DNA of 64,000 nt, taken from assembly GCF_001021385.1 (NCBI RefSeq), contig NZ_CP011773.1:6113407-6177406 (forward strand). The letters are read 5' to 3'. This DNA comes from Mycobacterium sp. EPa45. GTDB taxonomy: Bacteria; Actinomycetota; Actinomycetes; Mycobacteriales; Mycobacteriaceae. The position numbers and the translations under genes are program-made. Shown here in pieces: positions 14,483-23,803 of the stretch. The notes under the pieces were generated by a model. The model saw only the letters and a list, made by a program, of their open reading frames with translations. It had not been told where the DNA came from and did no database searches. Within the stretch, counting starts at the first letter, position 1. Every line of letters begins with the position of its first letter.

Positions 14483-15793
14483 GTGTTCGCCGAGACGCGG
14501 TATGCGCTCAACGGGGGTCTGCGTGTCGCCTACCGGGCGTCGGCGCCGGGTGCCCGCGACATCGTGTTCGTGCCGAATTGGTTCACCTGCTGTGAGATCG
14601 TTCCCGAACTGAAGTCGATACAAGGTTGGGTCGAGGCGATGACGTCGCTGGGCCGGCTCATCTTCTTGGACCAGCCCGGCACCGGGGCATCCGACCCTGT
14701 TGAACCCGGCGCGATGCCAACCCTCGAGCAATGGACCGACAGCATCGCCGCGGTGCTCGACGACCTCGACAGCAGCGAAGCCGTGCTTGTCGCGATCGAC
14801 GGTGCCTTCGCAGCCGCGGCGCTCTTCGCCGCCACATATCCATCGCGAACCACCGCTCTCGTTGCCCTCGAGGGCTACGCCGAGATACAAACCATCCGGC
14901 CTCACGAGACCTTCGCGGAGACGATGACCGCGTTGTGGGGCTCAGGCGAGCTCCAGGCCCTGATGAATCCCGACATGCCGTGGAACGAGGAAATCCGGGC
15001 GCAGTGGGCGCGGATGGAACGCCTCGCGGTCAGTCCCGCCACCCTGGCGGTGATGCTTGAAATGGTGCAGTGGCTGGACGTCCGGGCGGTACTTCCCAGC
15101 ATTCGCGTGCCGACCCTGGTCATTAATCATCTCGACGATCCGTTCGTCGTGCCGCAGATGGGTCGCAATATCGCCGACAACATCACCGGTGCGAAATATG
15201 TTGAGCTGCCAGGCCGCAACTTGTTTCATTTCGTCGAGCCCTGGCGCGCGTCCTTTCAGCGGGTCGCCGAGTTCCTCACCGGACATGAAGCCGAGGTGCC
15301 CGACGATCGGGTGCTGGCCACGGTGCTGTTCACCGACATCGTCGACTCGACTCGCCGGGCGGCTGAGTTGGGGGACCGTGACTGGCACGCGCTGCTCGAC
15401 GCCCACGACGCCGTCGTCCGCGCCCAGCTCTCTCGCTTCCGTGGCCATGAAGTCAACACTTCCGGCGATGGCTTCCTCGCCACCTTCGACGGACCGCAAC
15501 GAGCGATCCGCTGCGCCATGGCAATTCGAGGCGCGACCGGAGCGCTCGGCATCGAAATCCGGGCCGGGCTGCACACCGGTGAATGCGAAGTCCGCGGCGA
15601 TGACATCGGCGGCATCGCGGTACACATCGGAGCCCGGGTCAGCGCACTGGCCGGCCCGAATGAGGTCTTGGTGTCCAGCACGCTGCGCGACCTCGTCATC
15701 GGCTCGGGGCTCGAGTTCGATGACCGCGGCAGCCACCGCCTCAAAGGGGTCCCCGGCGATTGGCGCCTGTTCGCCGTCGCCCCGAACGCCTAG
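14483..15793 (+). CDS. alpha/beta hydrolase-class III adenylyl/guanylyl cyclase fusion (LipJ/Rv1900c-like)
   Basis: A 436-residue fusion. Residues about 1-265 form an alpha/beta-hydrolase domain with a terminal GRNLFHFVEPW. Its nucleophile elbow reads VAIDGAFAA with no Ser, so lipase or esterase chemistry is unlikely. Residues about 275-436 are a class III cyclase domain: LFTDIVDSTRRAAELGD (first metal Asp), EVNTSGDGFLATF (second metal Asp; the substrate-selecting Lys is Asn, as in Rv1900c), HTGECEVRGDDIGGIAVHIGARV (Arg present, the usual Asn is His). It probably makes cAMP as a homodimer, perhaps with weak selectivity. It is inserted between the rpsF operon and the Rv0052 homologue. Its TAG overlaps the converging stop of the next gene by four bases. 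Confidence 0.88.
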   Translation: MFAETRYALNGGLRVAYRASAPGARDIVFVPNWFTCCEIVPELKSIQGWVEAMTSLGRLIFLDQPGTGASDPVEPGAMPTLEQWTDSIAAVLDDLDSSEAVLVAIDGAFAAAALFAATYPSRTTALVALEGYAEIQTIRPHETFAETMTALWGSGELQALMNPDMPWNEEIRAQWARMERLAVSPATLAVMLEMVQWLDVRAVLPSIRVPTLVINHLDDPFVVPQMGRNIADNITGAKYVELPGRNLFHFVEPWRASFQRVAEFLTGHEAEVPDDRVLATVLFTDIVDSTRRAAELGDRDWHALLDAHDAVVRAQLSRFRGHEVNTSGDGFLATFDGPQRAIRCAMAIRGATGALGIEIRAGLHTGECEVRGDDIGGIAVHIGARVSALAGPNEVLVSSTLRDLVIGSGLEFDDRGSHRLKGVPGDWRLFAVAPNA

Positions 15794-16428
15794 TTCCGCC
15801 GGCCGTAGTACTCCAACGCCAGCTGCAGGGTGGCGTCCGAGACCTGGTCCACCGCGCCGGCGTGAAACGGCGGCTGCGGGTCGTACTCGATCATCAACTG
15901 GCTGGCCTCCGCGGCCCGGCGCCCGATCAGCAACTCCACCAGCCGCAATGCCATGTCGATGCCGCTGGACACCCCGGCCGCGGTGATGATGCGCTCCGGC
16001 AGGTGCTCGACGACCCGCGCCGGGGAGTAGATCGCGCCGAGGGATTCCAACAACTCGGTGGCCCGCCAATGCGTGCCTGCGGTCAGCCCGGTCAGCAGCC
16101 CCGCGGCGGCGAGCACCAGACTGCCCGTGCACACCGAAGTGGTGAAGGTCGTATGGCGGTGCACCTCGCGAACCCAGTCGAGCACCCGCTCGTCGGTGAC
16201 GAGGGTCCGGGTGCCGATCCCGCCGGGGAACACCAGGACGTCGGGCTCGGAGACTTCGTCGAAGGTGGCGTCGACGGTCAGACCGAGCATGCCGTTGTCG
16301 CTGCGGACTTCGCCGCGCTGGTGCCCGACGAAGACGACGTCGATCGACGGGATGCGCTGCAGCACCTCGTAGGGGCCGATCGCGTCCAGTGCGGTGTTAC
16401 GCGGGAACAGTGCTATCGCGACTTGCAT
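15790..16428 (-). CDS. DJ-1/PfpI family protein (Rv0052-like)
   Basis: A 212-residue class I glutamine-amidotransferase-like protein. It shows VAIALFPRNTALDAIGPYEVLQ, LVFPGGIGTR and the nucleophile elbow TSVCTGSLVLAAAGLL with Cys, followed by THWRATELL. This architecture is shared with isonitrile hydratase/ThiJ-like proteins. The start at ATG 16428 removes a 43-residue artefactual extension. It overlaps the upstream glycosyltransferase gene by 32 bases, indicating translational coupling. Its substrate is unknown. It is the last gene of the DUF5318-ponA1-GT87 series. Confidence 0.85.
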   Translation of the reverse strand: MQVAIALFPRNTALDAIGPYEVLQRIPSIDVVFVGHQRGEVRSDNGMLGLTVDATFDEVSEPDVLVFPGGIGTRTLVTDERVLDWVREVHRHTTFTTSVCTGSLVLAAAGLLTGLTAGTHWRATELLESLGAIYSPARVVEHLPERIITAAGVSSGIDMALRLVELLIGRRAAEASQLMIEYDPQPPFHAGAVDQVSDATLQLALEYYGRRN

Positions 16429-18040
16429 CGGGTGCCTCTTGCTCCTCGGCCTTGTCTGCCGGCGCCTCACGCGGCCGCAGCCACCGCGGGAACCACTTTG
16501 GGTGCGCGTCGTCGGCGCCGTCGAACACTCCCCCGGCCGGATCGTCCACCCGGCCACCCCAGCGCACCAAGTCCAATTCGGGCCGGTAGATCTGGCGCAC
16601 CACCAACACCATCAGGGCCGCCACCGCGATGTCACGCAGGAGCACTGTGGCGGTGAACCACTGCTCGGGCAGACCCTTGTTGGCCTCGCCGTAGAGGTAG
16701 TACATCCGCGGCACCCACACCAGCATGTCAACGGTCATCCACGCCAACAGAAGTCGCCGGTGTGGCAGCGCGAGCACCGCCAGCGGCACCAGCCACAGCG
16801 AGAACTGCGGACTCCACACCTTGTTCACCAACAGGAACGCCGCTACCGTCAGGAACGCCAGCTGCGCCACCCGCGGCCGCTGCGGTGCGGTCAGTGCGAT
16901 GTAAGCGATTGCCGCACAACACAATAGGAACAGCACCGCGACGAAGGTGTTGAGGATCACCGGCGGTTGCCAGAACCCGAGGTTGGTGTCAAAACCACCC
17001 CATCCGGTGAACGACTTGACCACGTTGTAGAGCGAGTCCATGTCATCGCCGCGGCGGGAGTTGAGCCGGAAGAACTCCGACCAGCCGCGCGGAAACAGGG
17101 CCATCACAGGAAGATTCACCACAAACCACGCACCCACCGCGGCCACCACGGTTTTGGCCGCCTCGGGCATTCGGTCGGTGCGAATCGCCAACACCACCAA
17201 CGGGAGGAGCAGGAGTGCGGGATACAACTTGGCGGCCACCCCGAGGCCGATCAGGATGCCGGCGAGCACCGGCTTCTTGCGCGCCCACGCCAGCAGACCG
17301 CCGATCGCGAAAGCTGTAGCCAGCGCATCGAAATTGGTGAAGACCTGGAAGACGAGCACCGGCGACGCCGCCACCAGCGCGGCATCCCACACTCGCCGGC
17401 CCGCCAGCCACGACGACGCCCACACGGTCGCCAGCCACGCCAACGCAAGACCGATCGCCGCGAAGTTGAAGAACATCACCACTTCGGCGACCGTCGGTAG
17501 CGAGACCATCTTGGCCACCGCGGTGTAGGTCTTGGCCAACGCCATCGACACGTACTGGTACACCCCGGTCAGAACCGGATACTCCATGTAGCGCACCGCA
17601 GGCTTGCCGTCGTACCGGATCTGCGGCCGTCCGCTCGAGTCGGTCTCGAGCCAGCTCGATTTGTACGGAAAGCGGCCTTGGCTCAACAACTCCGCGCCGT
17701 AGAGCGGCACGGTGTCGGAATAGCACAGTTCGAAGTAGGCGCGCTGATTCTGCCAGTTCGCGACCCGCTGATCGGGTGCCCCGTTACCGACGGTCTGCAG
17801 GCACGGCGCCTTCGTCGACCACCCGAGCGCCAGGACCACCAGCGCCATCATGAACATGACCCGCAGCGGAGTGAAGATCCGCGTCCGGCCGATCAGCGCA
17901 TGCCGGCCCACCGGGCCGCCCACCACCTCCGACAGCGCAGAACCTAAAGCATCAGTGCGACTTGGCATGTCGCGATCGTCCGCGCTGCGCCGATCCTCGG
18001 CCAGCGGTTGAGGGGAGACGGTGGCGCGGCCGTCGGTCAC
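16397..18040 (-). CDS. polytopic membrane protein, GT87-like polyprenol-phosphate-mannose-dependent transferase (Rv0051-like)
   Basis: A 547-residue integral membrane protein with about ten to twelve hydrophobic helices. Examples are VMFMMALVVLALGW, VVMFFNFAAIGLALAWLATVW, LAGILIGLGVAAKLYPALLLLPLVVLAI and FVAVLFLLCCAAIAYIAL. The LGVAAKLYPALLL stretch is typical of GT-C fold mannosyltransferases of the GT87/DUF2029 group, which use polyprenyl-phosphate sugars at the outer membrane face. The exact glycan acceptor is unknown. GTG 18040 overlaps the ponA1 stop in a GTGA junction. Coupling to ponA1 suggests a cell-envelope role. Confidence 0.82.
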   Translation of the reverse strand: MTDGRATVSPQPLAEDRRSADDRDMPSRTDALGSALSEVVGGPVGRHALIGRTRIFTPLRVMFMMALVVLALGWSTKAPCLQTVGNGAPDQRVANWQNQRAYFELCYSDTVPLYGAELLSQGRFPYKSSWLETDSSGRPQIRYDGKPAVRYMEYPVLTGVYQYVSMALAKTYTAVAKMVSLPTVAEVVMFFNFAAIGLALAWLATVWASSWLAGRRVWDAALVAASPVLVFQVFTNFDALATAFAIGGLLAWARKKPVLAGILIGLGVAAKLYPALLLLPLVVLAIRTDRMPEAAKTVVAAVGAWFVVNLPVMALFPRGWSEFFRLNSRRGDDMDSLYNVVKSFTGWGGFDTNLGFWQPPVILNTFVAVLFLLCCAAIAYIALTAPQRPRVAQLAFLTVAAFLLVNKVWSPQFSLWLVPLAVLALPHRRLLLAWMTVDMLVWVPRMYYLYGEANKGLPEQWFTATVLLRDIAVAALMVLVVRQIYRPELDLVRWGGRVDDPAGGVFDGADDAHPKWFPRWLRPREAPADKAEEQEAPDASRDSTVPA

Positions 18041-20538
18041 GGCGGCGGAGGCGGTAGGGGTGCGCCTGCGTCACCGCCGCCGATCGGCGCCGGTTGTTGC
18101 GGTCCGCCTGACGGCGGTGGCACCGGGCCACCACCCGGCGGAGCCGTGATGGTCGTCGGCGGTCCGAGCGGAATCGTGATGCCCGGAGCCACTTCGATAC
18201 TGGGCTGGATGACCGTCTCAGACGGCGGCGGGGGCGGCGGGGGCGGAGCCGCCGGAACGCCGGCATAGCCACCGATCTCGGTTGGCTTGGGGAACGACTC
18301 GTTGTCGGTGCCCTTGAGCGCCCCGTCCATCGTCGACTTCCAGATGTCCGACGGGATGCCCGAGCCGTACACCTGCCCGCCCGACGCGGTGACGAGTGGC
18401 TGGGTGCCGTCGGTGGTGCCCACCCACACCGCCGTCGCCAACGACGGGGTGTAACCCACCATCCACGCGTCGCGGTTGGCGTCGGTGTCACCGAGCTGAT
18501 TGGTTCCGGTCTTGGCCGCCGACGGCCGGCCTCCGGCCAGGTTGTGTCCCCGGGAGTAGCCGGCGATCGGCTGCATGGCCGCGGTCACGTTGTCGGCGAC
18601 CGCCTTGGGGATGCGTTGTTCTCCGGTGTTGTCGGTGGTGCTGGCATCGAAGAGCACCTCGCCGCGGGAGTTGACGACCTTCTGCACGAAGTGCGGCTTG
18701 TGGTAGACCCCGGAGTCGGCCAGCGTCGCGTAGGCAGAGGCCATGTCCAGCACTCGAGACTGGTACTGACCCAGGACCACGCCGTTGTTCGGTGGCCCGC
18801 CCTTGCCGTCCTCGGACAGCGTGTGCTCCACGCCCGGGAAGCTTTCGGCGATACCGGCTCGGTGTGCGGCATCGGCGACATCGCTCGGCCCGTTCTTGAG
18901 CTTGAGCATCAGCCGGTAGTAGGAGGTGTTCAGCGACCGCTTCAGGGCCTCGGCAATGTTGCAGACCCCGCAGCCTTCGCCTTCGACGTTGGTGATCTTG
19001 ATGCCGTTGACGGTGACCGGCGAGCTGTCGATCTGATAGCCCAGGCCCATCCCCTGCTCGAGGGCGGCCACCAACGCGAACACCTTGAACGACGAACCGG
19101 TCGGCAGGCCGGCCTGTGCGAAGTCGAAGCCCTGCGCATCCGAACCGCCGTAATAGGCCTTCACGCCACCGGTTTTCGGGTCGATAGACACCACTGCCGA
19201 ACGCATGTCCGGCATCTCACCCTGGAGATTCTTTGTCACCGCATTCTCGGCGGCTTGCTGCGCCTTGGGGTCGATCGTCGTGGTGATCTGCAGACCTTGG
19301 GTGTTGAGAGTCTGCTCGTCGATGTTGAACAGGTCGAGCAGTTCCTTGGTGACCTGGCGTTCGATAAGACCGTTTGGCCCGGTCGTCACATTGTTGGAGC
19401 GGGCCTGCTCCGGCGACACCGTCTGCGGGAACACCTGTTGAGAGCGTTCGTCTTTCGAGAGCGCGCCCATCGACACCATGCCGTCGAGCACCCAGTCCCA
19501 GCGCTTGGCGGCGCCGTCGGGATCGATCGCCGGATCCAGGGTCGACGGTCGCTGGATCAGCGCGGCCAGCAGGGCGCCCTCCGCGACGGTCAACTGCTCG
19601 ACCGGCTTGTCGAAGTAAGCCTTCGCGGCCGCTGAGATGCCGTAGGCGCCGCGGCCGAAATAGATGATGTTCAAATACGCCTGCAGCACTTCGTCTTTGG
19701 ACCACTCGCTCGACATCTTCGTGGAGATGACGAGTTCTTTGGCCTTGCGCACCACGCCGCCGACGCCTGAGCGGGCATCGCCCACGAGCGCGTTCTTCAC
19801 GTACTGCTGGGTGATCGTGGACCCGCCCTGCAGGTCACCGCCGAAGAGGTTGTTCTTCAGCGCGCGGGCGAAGCCGGAGAACGAGAAGCCCGGATTGCTG
19901 TAGAAATCGCGATCTTCGGCGGCCATCACCGCGTTGCGAACCTGGACCGGAATCTGGTCGATGTTCACGTCGACCCGGTTGCCCTCCGGCGGAACGATTT
20001 TCGCCAGTTCCGAGCCGTCACTTGCCAGGATCGTCGACACCTGGTTGGTACGCAGGTCACCCGGCTGGGGCACCTTGACGATCAGGTAGGCCATCCCGAA
20101 GGTCAGCAACGGCAACACGATCAACACCACCGCGGCCAGGTACAGCGACCGGCGCACCCATTTCCAGTTGACCTGCTGCGAGAAGCTCGGGGGCTTGAAC
20201 GGCGGACGGCCACCCGGTCCACCGGGGCCACCCGTGCGTCGTGGCGGTGGCGGTGGCGGTGGCGGCTTCGGCGGCGGTGTGCCATCGAGGGCGGCCTTGA
20301 CGACGTCGACCGGGTCGCGCAGCAGGGGCGCGGTGTCGTCGCGGATCGGCTCGATGATCGACGTCAGCCGGTCGTCGGGCGGGACCTGCCTGCGGGGCGC
20401 GGACCGCGACGGAACGGAACCCTCGCCGGCCACGGGGAATCGCGTCGTCGGCGGTTCGAAGCTACCGGACGCACCCTCGGCCCCTGATCCCTTGCGGATG
20501 TCAGCGGCAGGCCGGTCGGGACGCCCTTCGCTATTCAC
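18037..20538 (-). CDS. ponA1: bifunctional penicillin-binding protein PonA1 (PBP1)
   Basis: An 833-residue class A PBP. It has a cytosolic N-terminal tail with a polyproline run (about 88-98), a membrane helix (LYLAAVVLIVLPLLTFGMAYLI, about 132-153), a GT51 glycosyltransferase (EDRDFYSNPGFSF; GGSTITQQYVKN) and a transpeptidase. The transpeptidase motifs are GSSFKVFAL (SxxK), RSLNTSYY (SxN) and AAKTGTNQ (KTG). A long Pro-rich periplasmic tail follows ([12 protein letters not shown] through PLPPPPP). It polymerises and crosslinks peptidoglycan at the growing pole. GTG 20538 is the likely start, overlapping the upstream gene's TAG by eight bases; a further 74-codon extension has no signal. The long form agrees with newer M. 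tuberculosis annotation. Confidence 0.95.
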   Translation of the reverse strand: MNSEGRPDRPAADIRKGSGAEGASGSFEPPTTRFPVAGEGSVPSRSAPRRQVPPDDRLTSIIEPIRDDTAPLLRDPVDVVKAALDGTPPPKPPPPPPPPRRTGGPGGPGGRPPFKPPSFSQQVNWKWVRRSLYLAAVVLIVLPLLTFGMAYLIVKVPQPGDLRTNQVSTILASDGSELAKIVPPEGNRVDVNIDQIPVQVRNAVMAAEDRDFYSNPGFSFSGFARALKNNLFGGDLQGGSTITQQYVKNALVGDARSGVGGVVRKAKELVISTKMSSEWSKDEVLQAYLNIIYFGRGAYGISAAAKAYFDKPVEQLTVAEGALLAALIQRPSTLDPAIDPDGAAKRWDWVLDGMVSMGALSKDERSQQVFPQTVSPEQARSNNVTTGPNGLIERQVTKELLDLFNIDEQTLNTQGLQITTTIDPKAQQAAENAVTKNLQGEMPDMRSAVVSIDPKTGGVKAYYGGSDAQGFDFAQAGLPTGSSFKVFALVAALEQGMGLGYQIDSSPVTVNGIKITNVEGEGCGVCNIAEALKRSLNTSYYRLMLKLKNGPSDVADAAHRAGIAESFPGVEHTLSEDGKGGPPNNGVVLGQYQSRVLDMASAYATLADSGVYHKPHFVQKVVNSRGEVLFDASTTDNTGEQRIPKAVADNVTAAMQPIAGYSRGHNLAGGRPSAAKTGTNQLGDTDANRDAWMVGYTPSLATAVWVGTTDGTQPLVTASGGQVYGSGIPSDIWKSTMDGALKGTDNESFPKPTEIGGYAGVPAAPPPPPPPPSETVIQPSIEVAPGITIPLGPPTTITAPPGGGPVPPPSGGPQQPAPIGGGDAGAPLPPPPP

Positions 20539-20965
20539 TGGCCGTACGCGCGCCGGAACGCGCCGTCTGGGTGCCCCGGCGTCCGCGCGTCCCGTTGGTG
20601 GGACGCGGCGCTCCGAGCACGTAGGACTTGACCAAGTGATTCCATTCGCAGGTCCGGCATACCTCCACCACGTGTACTGAGAATTCGTCGAATCGAGTTG
20701 CCAGCAACACCAGCTCCTCGGCGGTGCGCGCGGATCCCGAAACCGCACCCAGGTGATCACCGAACACCCAGGACACCAATGTCAGCGGCTCCTTGCGGCA
20801 GATCGGACACATCACCGAACTGGGCTTGCCGTGAAACTTCGCGGCCCGCAACAGATAGGGATTGGCGTCGCAGACCTCAGAGACACCGGTTCGACCGGAG
20901 TACACCTCAGCCAGCAGGGAGCGTCGCCGAAGGGCGTAGTCCACCACCTGTCGCTGCAATCGCAC
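20531..20965 (-). CDS. DUF5318 protein (Rv0049-like), Cys-rich
   Basis: A 144-residue protein beginning VRLQRQVVDYALRRRSLLAEV. It has a CxxC pair (SVMCPICRKEPL) and a second (EVCRTCEWNHLV), spaced like a zinc ribbon, and an acidic/hydrophobic middle. Family DUF5318 is confined to mycobacteria and relatives; its role is unknown, but it always precedes ponA1. The start is GTG 20965, with a TACTCT -10 seven bases upstream (leaderless). The longer frame to 21187 overlaps the divergent gene and is rejected. The stop overlaps the ponA1 start, so this gene may set ponA1 translation. Confidence 0.8.
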   Translation of the reverse strand: MRLQRQVVDYALRRRSLLAEVYSGRTGVSEVCDANPYLLRAAKFHGKPSSVMCPICRKEPLTLVSWVFGDHLGAVSGSARTAEELVLLATRFDEFSVHVVEVCRTCEWNHLVKSYVLGAPRPTNGTRGRRGTQTARSGARTASE

Positions 20966-20972
20966 GATCACC

Positions 20973-20978
20973 AGAGTA
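20973..20978 (-). promoter_or_regulatory. -10 hexamer, leaderless DUF5318-ponA1 operon
   Basis: TACTCT on the minus strand, seven bases before GTG 20965. Confidence 0.5.
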
Positions 20979-21063
20979 CGTCGGCGATCTGGGCAACGAC
21001 GCGCGACCGACTCGAGGCGCCGGAGAATATGTGCCTGGTCTGCACTCTTGCTCGGAGAACTCT

Positions 21064-21069
21064 TACGAT
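21064..21069 (+). promoter_or_regulatory. -10 hexamer, leaderless DUF1707 gene
   Basis: TACGAT seven bases before GTG 21077. It lies opposite the ponA1 operon promoter. Confidence 0.5.
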
Positions 21070-21076
21070 CATCGCC

Positions 21077-21931
21077 GTGGCGACATCGCAGACGGCCAGC
21101 ACGCGCGCGAAGGACAGCGACCGCAACGACACGTGCCAGATCCTGGACACCGCGCTGTCCGAGGGGCAGCTGTCGATGAGCGAGCACCAGCAGCGCGTGA
21201 AGGAGGCGACCACCGCGACGACGCTCGGCGACTTGCGTGCCCTCGTCTCCGATCTGCAGACCGCGAACGCCCCGGTGCAGCTACCCACGCTGAAGAAGCC
21301 GCGGCTGTCGGCGCCCGGTGCCGGCGGCAGCTGGGGTATCCGCCTGGCGATCGTGGGTGTGCTGATCGTGCTCGGCATCGGCATCGGCTGGGGGTTGTAC
21401 GGCAACACACCGTCGCCGCTCAACTTCACCTCCGACCCGGGCGCCAAGTCCGACGGGGTGGCCCCGGTCGTGCTGACCCCGCCGCGTCAGCTGCACTCGC
21501 TGGGCGGACTCAACGGGTTACTCGAGCAGATGAAGAAGAAGTTCGGCGACACCCAAGGCAACCGCCTGGTGATCTACCCCGACTACGCGTCGCTGACCCG
21601 GCCCGATCCCAACGACGACCGCCGCGAGCTCAACTACACCTACCGCGGCGGCTGGGGCGACCCGAGCACGTCGGCGGCCAGCAGCGACGCCGCGCTGGTG
21701 GACCTGAGCAAGTTCGACGCCAAGGCCGTCGTCGGCGTTCTGCGCGGGGCTCCCGAGACGCTGAATATGAAGCCCGGCGACGTCAAGAGCACTTATCTGA
21801 TCATCGAACCCAGCCGTGACCCCACCGCCGCGGGCACGGTGACCGCCGAAATCTACGTCTCGAGCGATTTCGGCAGCGGGTACATCCAGCTGTATCCGGA
21901 CGGCACGGTCAAGCAGGTCAACTACCCGTAA
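21077..21931 (+). CDS. DUF1707 membrane protein (Rv0048c-like)
   Basis: A 284-residue protein. The N-terminal DUF1707 domain (about 10-65: DSDRNDTCQILDTALSEGQL, then SMSEHQQRVKEATTATTLGDL) precedes one membrane helix (IRLAIVGVLIVLGIGIGWGLYG, about 92-113). An extracytoplasmic domain of about 160 residues ends YIQLYPDGTVKQVNYP. DUF1707 is a short cytosolic domain common in actinobacterial membrane proteins; its function is unknown. The GTG 21077 start is set by the -10 at 21064. It is divergent from the ponA1 operon, as in M. tuberculosis. Confidence 0.85.
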   Translation: MATSQTASTRAKDSDRNDTCQILDTALSEGQLSMSEHQQRVKEATTATTLGDLRALVSDLQTANAPVQLPTLKKPRLSAPGAGGSWGIRLAIVGVLIVLGIGIGWGLYGNTPSPLNFTSDPGAKSDGVAPVVLTPPRQLHSLGGLNGLLEQMKKKFGDTQGNRLVIYPDYASLTRPDPNDDRRELNYTYRGGWGDPSTSAASSDAALVDLSKFDAKAVVGVLRGAPETLNMKPGDVKSTYLIIEPSRDPTAAGTVTAEIYVSSDFGSGYIQLYPDGTVKQVNYP

Positions 21932-22044
21932 CCGTCGGGCAGCCATCAGGACCGTTGGCGGATAAGTAGCGTTAAATATATCGCTCCGATACTATCTGCG
22001 GAGGTGTCGAAGCGCCGTAACGGTCGAGCAAAGGAGGTGACCCG

Positions 22045-22590
22045 ATGTTGGAGCTTGCCATCTTGGGTCTTCTGCTCGAGTCCCCCATGCACGGCTACGA
22101 ACTGCGCAAGAGACTGACGGGTCTCCTAGGGGCGTTCCGCGCCTTTTCTTACGGCTCGCTGTACCCGGCCCTGCGCCGGATGCAGGCCGACGGGCTGATC
22201 GCCGAGGACACCGCACCGGCGGGAACCACGGTGTTACGCCGCGCACGGCGGGTATATGCGCTGACCGATGCCGGTCGTCAACGGTTCGCCGAGCTGGTGG
22301 CCGACACCGGTCCGCAGAACTACACCGACGACGGCTTCGGTGTACACCTGGCGTTTTTCAACCGCACACCGGCCGAGGCACGGATGCGGATCCTGGAAGG
22401 CCGCCGGCGCCAGGTGGAGGAACGTCGCGAAGGTCTGCGGGAGGCCATCGCGCGGGCGAGCAATTCGTTCGACCGCTACACGAAACAACTGCATCAGCTG
22501 GGCCTCGAGTCCAGCGAGCGGGAAGTCAAGTGGCTCAACGAGCTGATCGCCGCTGAGCGGGTGGCCCAGAGCCATCCAGATCAGGCCTGA
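22045..22590 (+). CDS. PadR-family transcriptional regulator (Rv0047c-like)
   Basis: A 181-residue PadR protein. The N-terminal winged helix runs LELAILGLLLESPMHGYELRKRL, then FRAFSYGSLYPALRRMQADGLI and a wing with RRARRVYALTDAGRQRF. A C-terminal helical dimerisation domain follows (about 100-175). ATG 22045 sits seven bases after a near-perfect AAAGGAGGTGA. Upstream there is an AT-rich patch (TTAAATATAT at about 21974) that probably holds the promoter. It lies 58 bases before ino1 on the same strand, so it may be cotranscribed with, and perhaps regulate, inositol synthesis. Confidence 0.9.
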   Translation: MLELAILGLLLESPMHGYELRKRLTGLLGAFRAFSYGSLYPALRRMQADGLIAEDTAPAGTTVLRRARRVYALTDAGRQRFAELVADTGPQNYTDDGFGVHLAFFNRTPAEARMRILEGRRRQVEERREGLREAIARASNSFDRYTKQLHQLGLESSEREVKWLNELIAAERVAQSHPDQA

Positions 22591-22648
22591 CGCGGCCACT
22601 GCAGTACCTGACAGCAGCCAGTAGAAGTACGAGTTAGGAGAACGTCCC

Positions 22649-23761
22649 ATGACGGAGCACAACGGAACGTCGACAGATGTGCGGGTCGCCATTGTCGGCG
22701 TCGGCAACTGCGCGTCCTCACTGGTCCAGGGCGTGCAGTACTACAAGGACGCCGACGCGAACGCCACCGTTCCCGGTCTGATGCACGTGAAGCTCGGCCC
22801 CTATCACGTACGCGACGTGAAGTTCGTGGCCGCGTTCGACGTGGACGCCAAGAAGGTCGGCTTCGACCTGTCCGAGGCGATCTTCGCGTCGGAGAACAAC
22901 ACCATCAAGATCGCCGACGTGCCGCCGACCGATGTCGTCGTTCAGCGCGGCCCGACCCTGGACGGCATCGGCAAGTACTACGCCGAGACCATCGAGATCT
23001 CCGACGAGCAGCCCGTCGACGTCGTCAAGATCCTCAAGGACGCTCAAGTCGATGTGCTGGTGTCCTACCTGCCGGTGGGCTCGGACGAGGCCGACAAGTT
23101 CTACGCGCAGTGCGCCATCGACGCCAAGGTCGCGTTCGTCAACGCGCTGCCGGTGTTCATCGCCTCGGATCCCGAGTGGGCCAAGAAGTTCGAGGACGCC
23201 GGAGTGCCGATCGTCGGTGACGACATCAAGAGCCAGGTCGGTGCCACCATCACCCACCGCGTGATGGCCAAGCTGTTCGAGGACCGCGGCGTCACCCTGG
23301 ACCGCACGTACCAGCTCAACGTCGGCGGCAACATGGACTTCAAGAACATGCTCGAGCGCGAGCGCCTGGAGTCCAAGAAGGTGTCCAAGACCCAGGCCGT
23401 GACCTCCAACCTCACCGGCTCGCTGGCCGGCAAGATCGAGGACAAGAACGTGCACATCGGCCCGTCCGACCACGTCGCGTGGCTCGATGACCGCAAGTGG
23501 GCCTACGTCCGCCTCGAGGGCCGCGCCTTCGGTGACGTGCCGCTGAACCTGGAGTACAAGCTCGAGGTGTGGGACTCGCCGAACTCGGCCGGCATCATCA
23601 TCGACGCCGTGCGCGCCGCGAAGATCGCCAAGGACCGCGGCATCGGCGGCCCGATCATCCCGGCCTCGGCCTACCTGATGAAGAGCCCGCCCAAGCAGCT
23701 GGCCGACGACATCGCCCGAGCCGAGCTCGAGAAGTTCATCGCCGGAGGGCAGGAGCGCTAG
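22649..23761 (+). CDS. ino1: inositol-3-phosphate synthase (actinobacterial short form)
   Basis: A 370-residue NAD-dependent enzyme converting glucose-6-phosphate to 1L-myo-inositol-1-phosphate, the entry to phosphatidylinositol, PIMs, LAM and mycothiol. The NAD-binding loop is [14 protein letters not shown], and core motifs include [13 protein letters not shown] and [21 protein letters not shown] 22649 follows AGGAGAACGTCCC. The last codons (GGQER, stop) are encoded by a 31-base repeat that is found twice more in the window. A strong hairpin follows. Rv0046c is the counterpart. Confidence 0.97.
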   Translation: MTEHNGTSTDVRVAIVGVGNCASSLVQGVQYYKDADANATVPGLMHVKLGPYHVRDVKFVAAFDVDAKKVGFDLSEAIFASENNTIKIADVPPTDVVVQRGPTLDGIGKYYAETIEISDEQPVDVVKILKDAQVDVLVSYLPVGSDEADKFYAQCAIDAKVAFVNALPVFIASDPEWAKKFEDAGVPIVGDDIKSQVGATITHRVMAKLFEDRGVTLDRTYQLNVGGNMDFKNMLERERLESKKVSKTQAVTSNLTGSLAGKIEDKNVHIGPSDHVAWLDDRKWAYVRLEGRAFGDVPLNLEYKLEVWDSPNSAGIIIDAVRAAKIAKDRGIGGPIIPASAYLMKSPPKQLADDIARAELEKFIAGGQER

Positions 23762-23773
23762 CGACCCGGGAAA
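23742..23773 (+). repeat. dispersed 31-base repeat, copy 1 (over ino1 stop)
   Basis: The copy reads CCGGAGGGCAGGAGCG, then CTAGCGACCCGGGAAA. It contains the ino1 stop codon. It has one extra T compared with copy 3. Confidence 0.7.
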
Positions 23774-23803
23774 CAACCCGGCGAGTAACACCCACCGCAC
23801 AGG

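Noticed and set aside
14942..16132. 396-codon minus-strand open frame over the cyclase gene
   Set aside because: Low-complexity shadow; the plus-strand fusion has clear cyclase motifs.
20252..20280. GGCGGTGGC-type tandem repeat as a CRISPR or VNTR
   Set aside because: It encodes the polyproline run of PonA1 and has no spacer structure.
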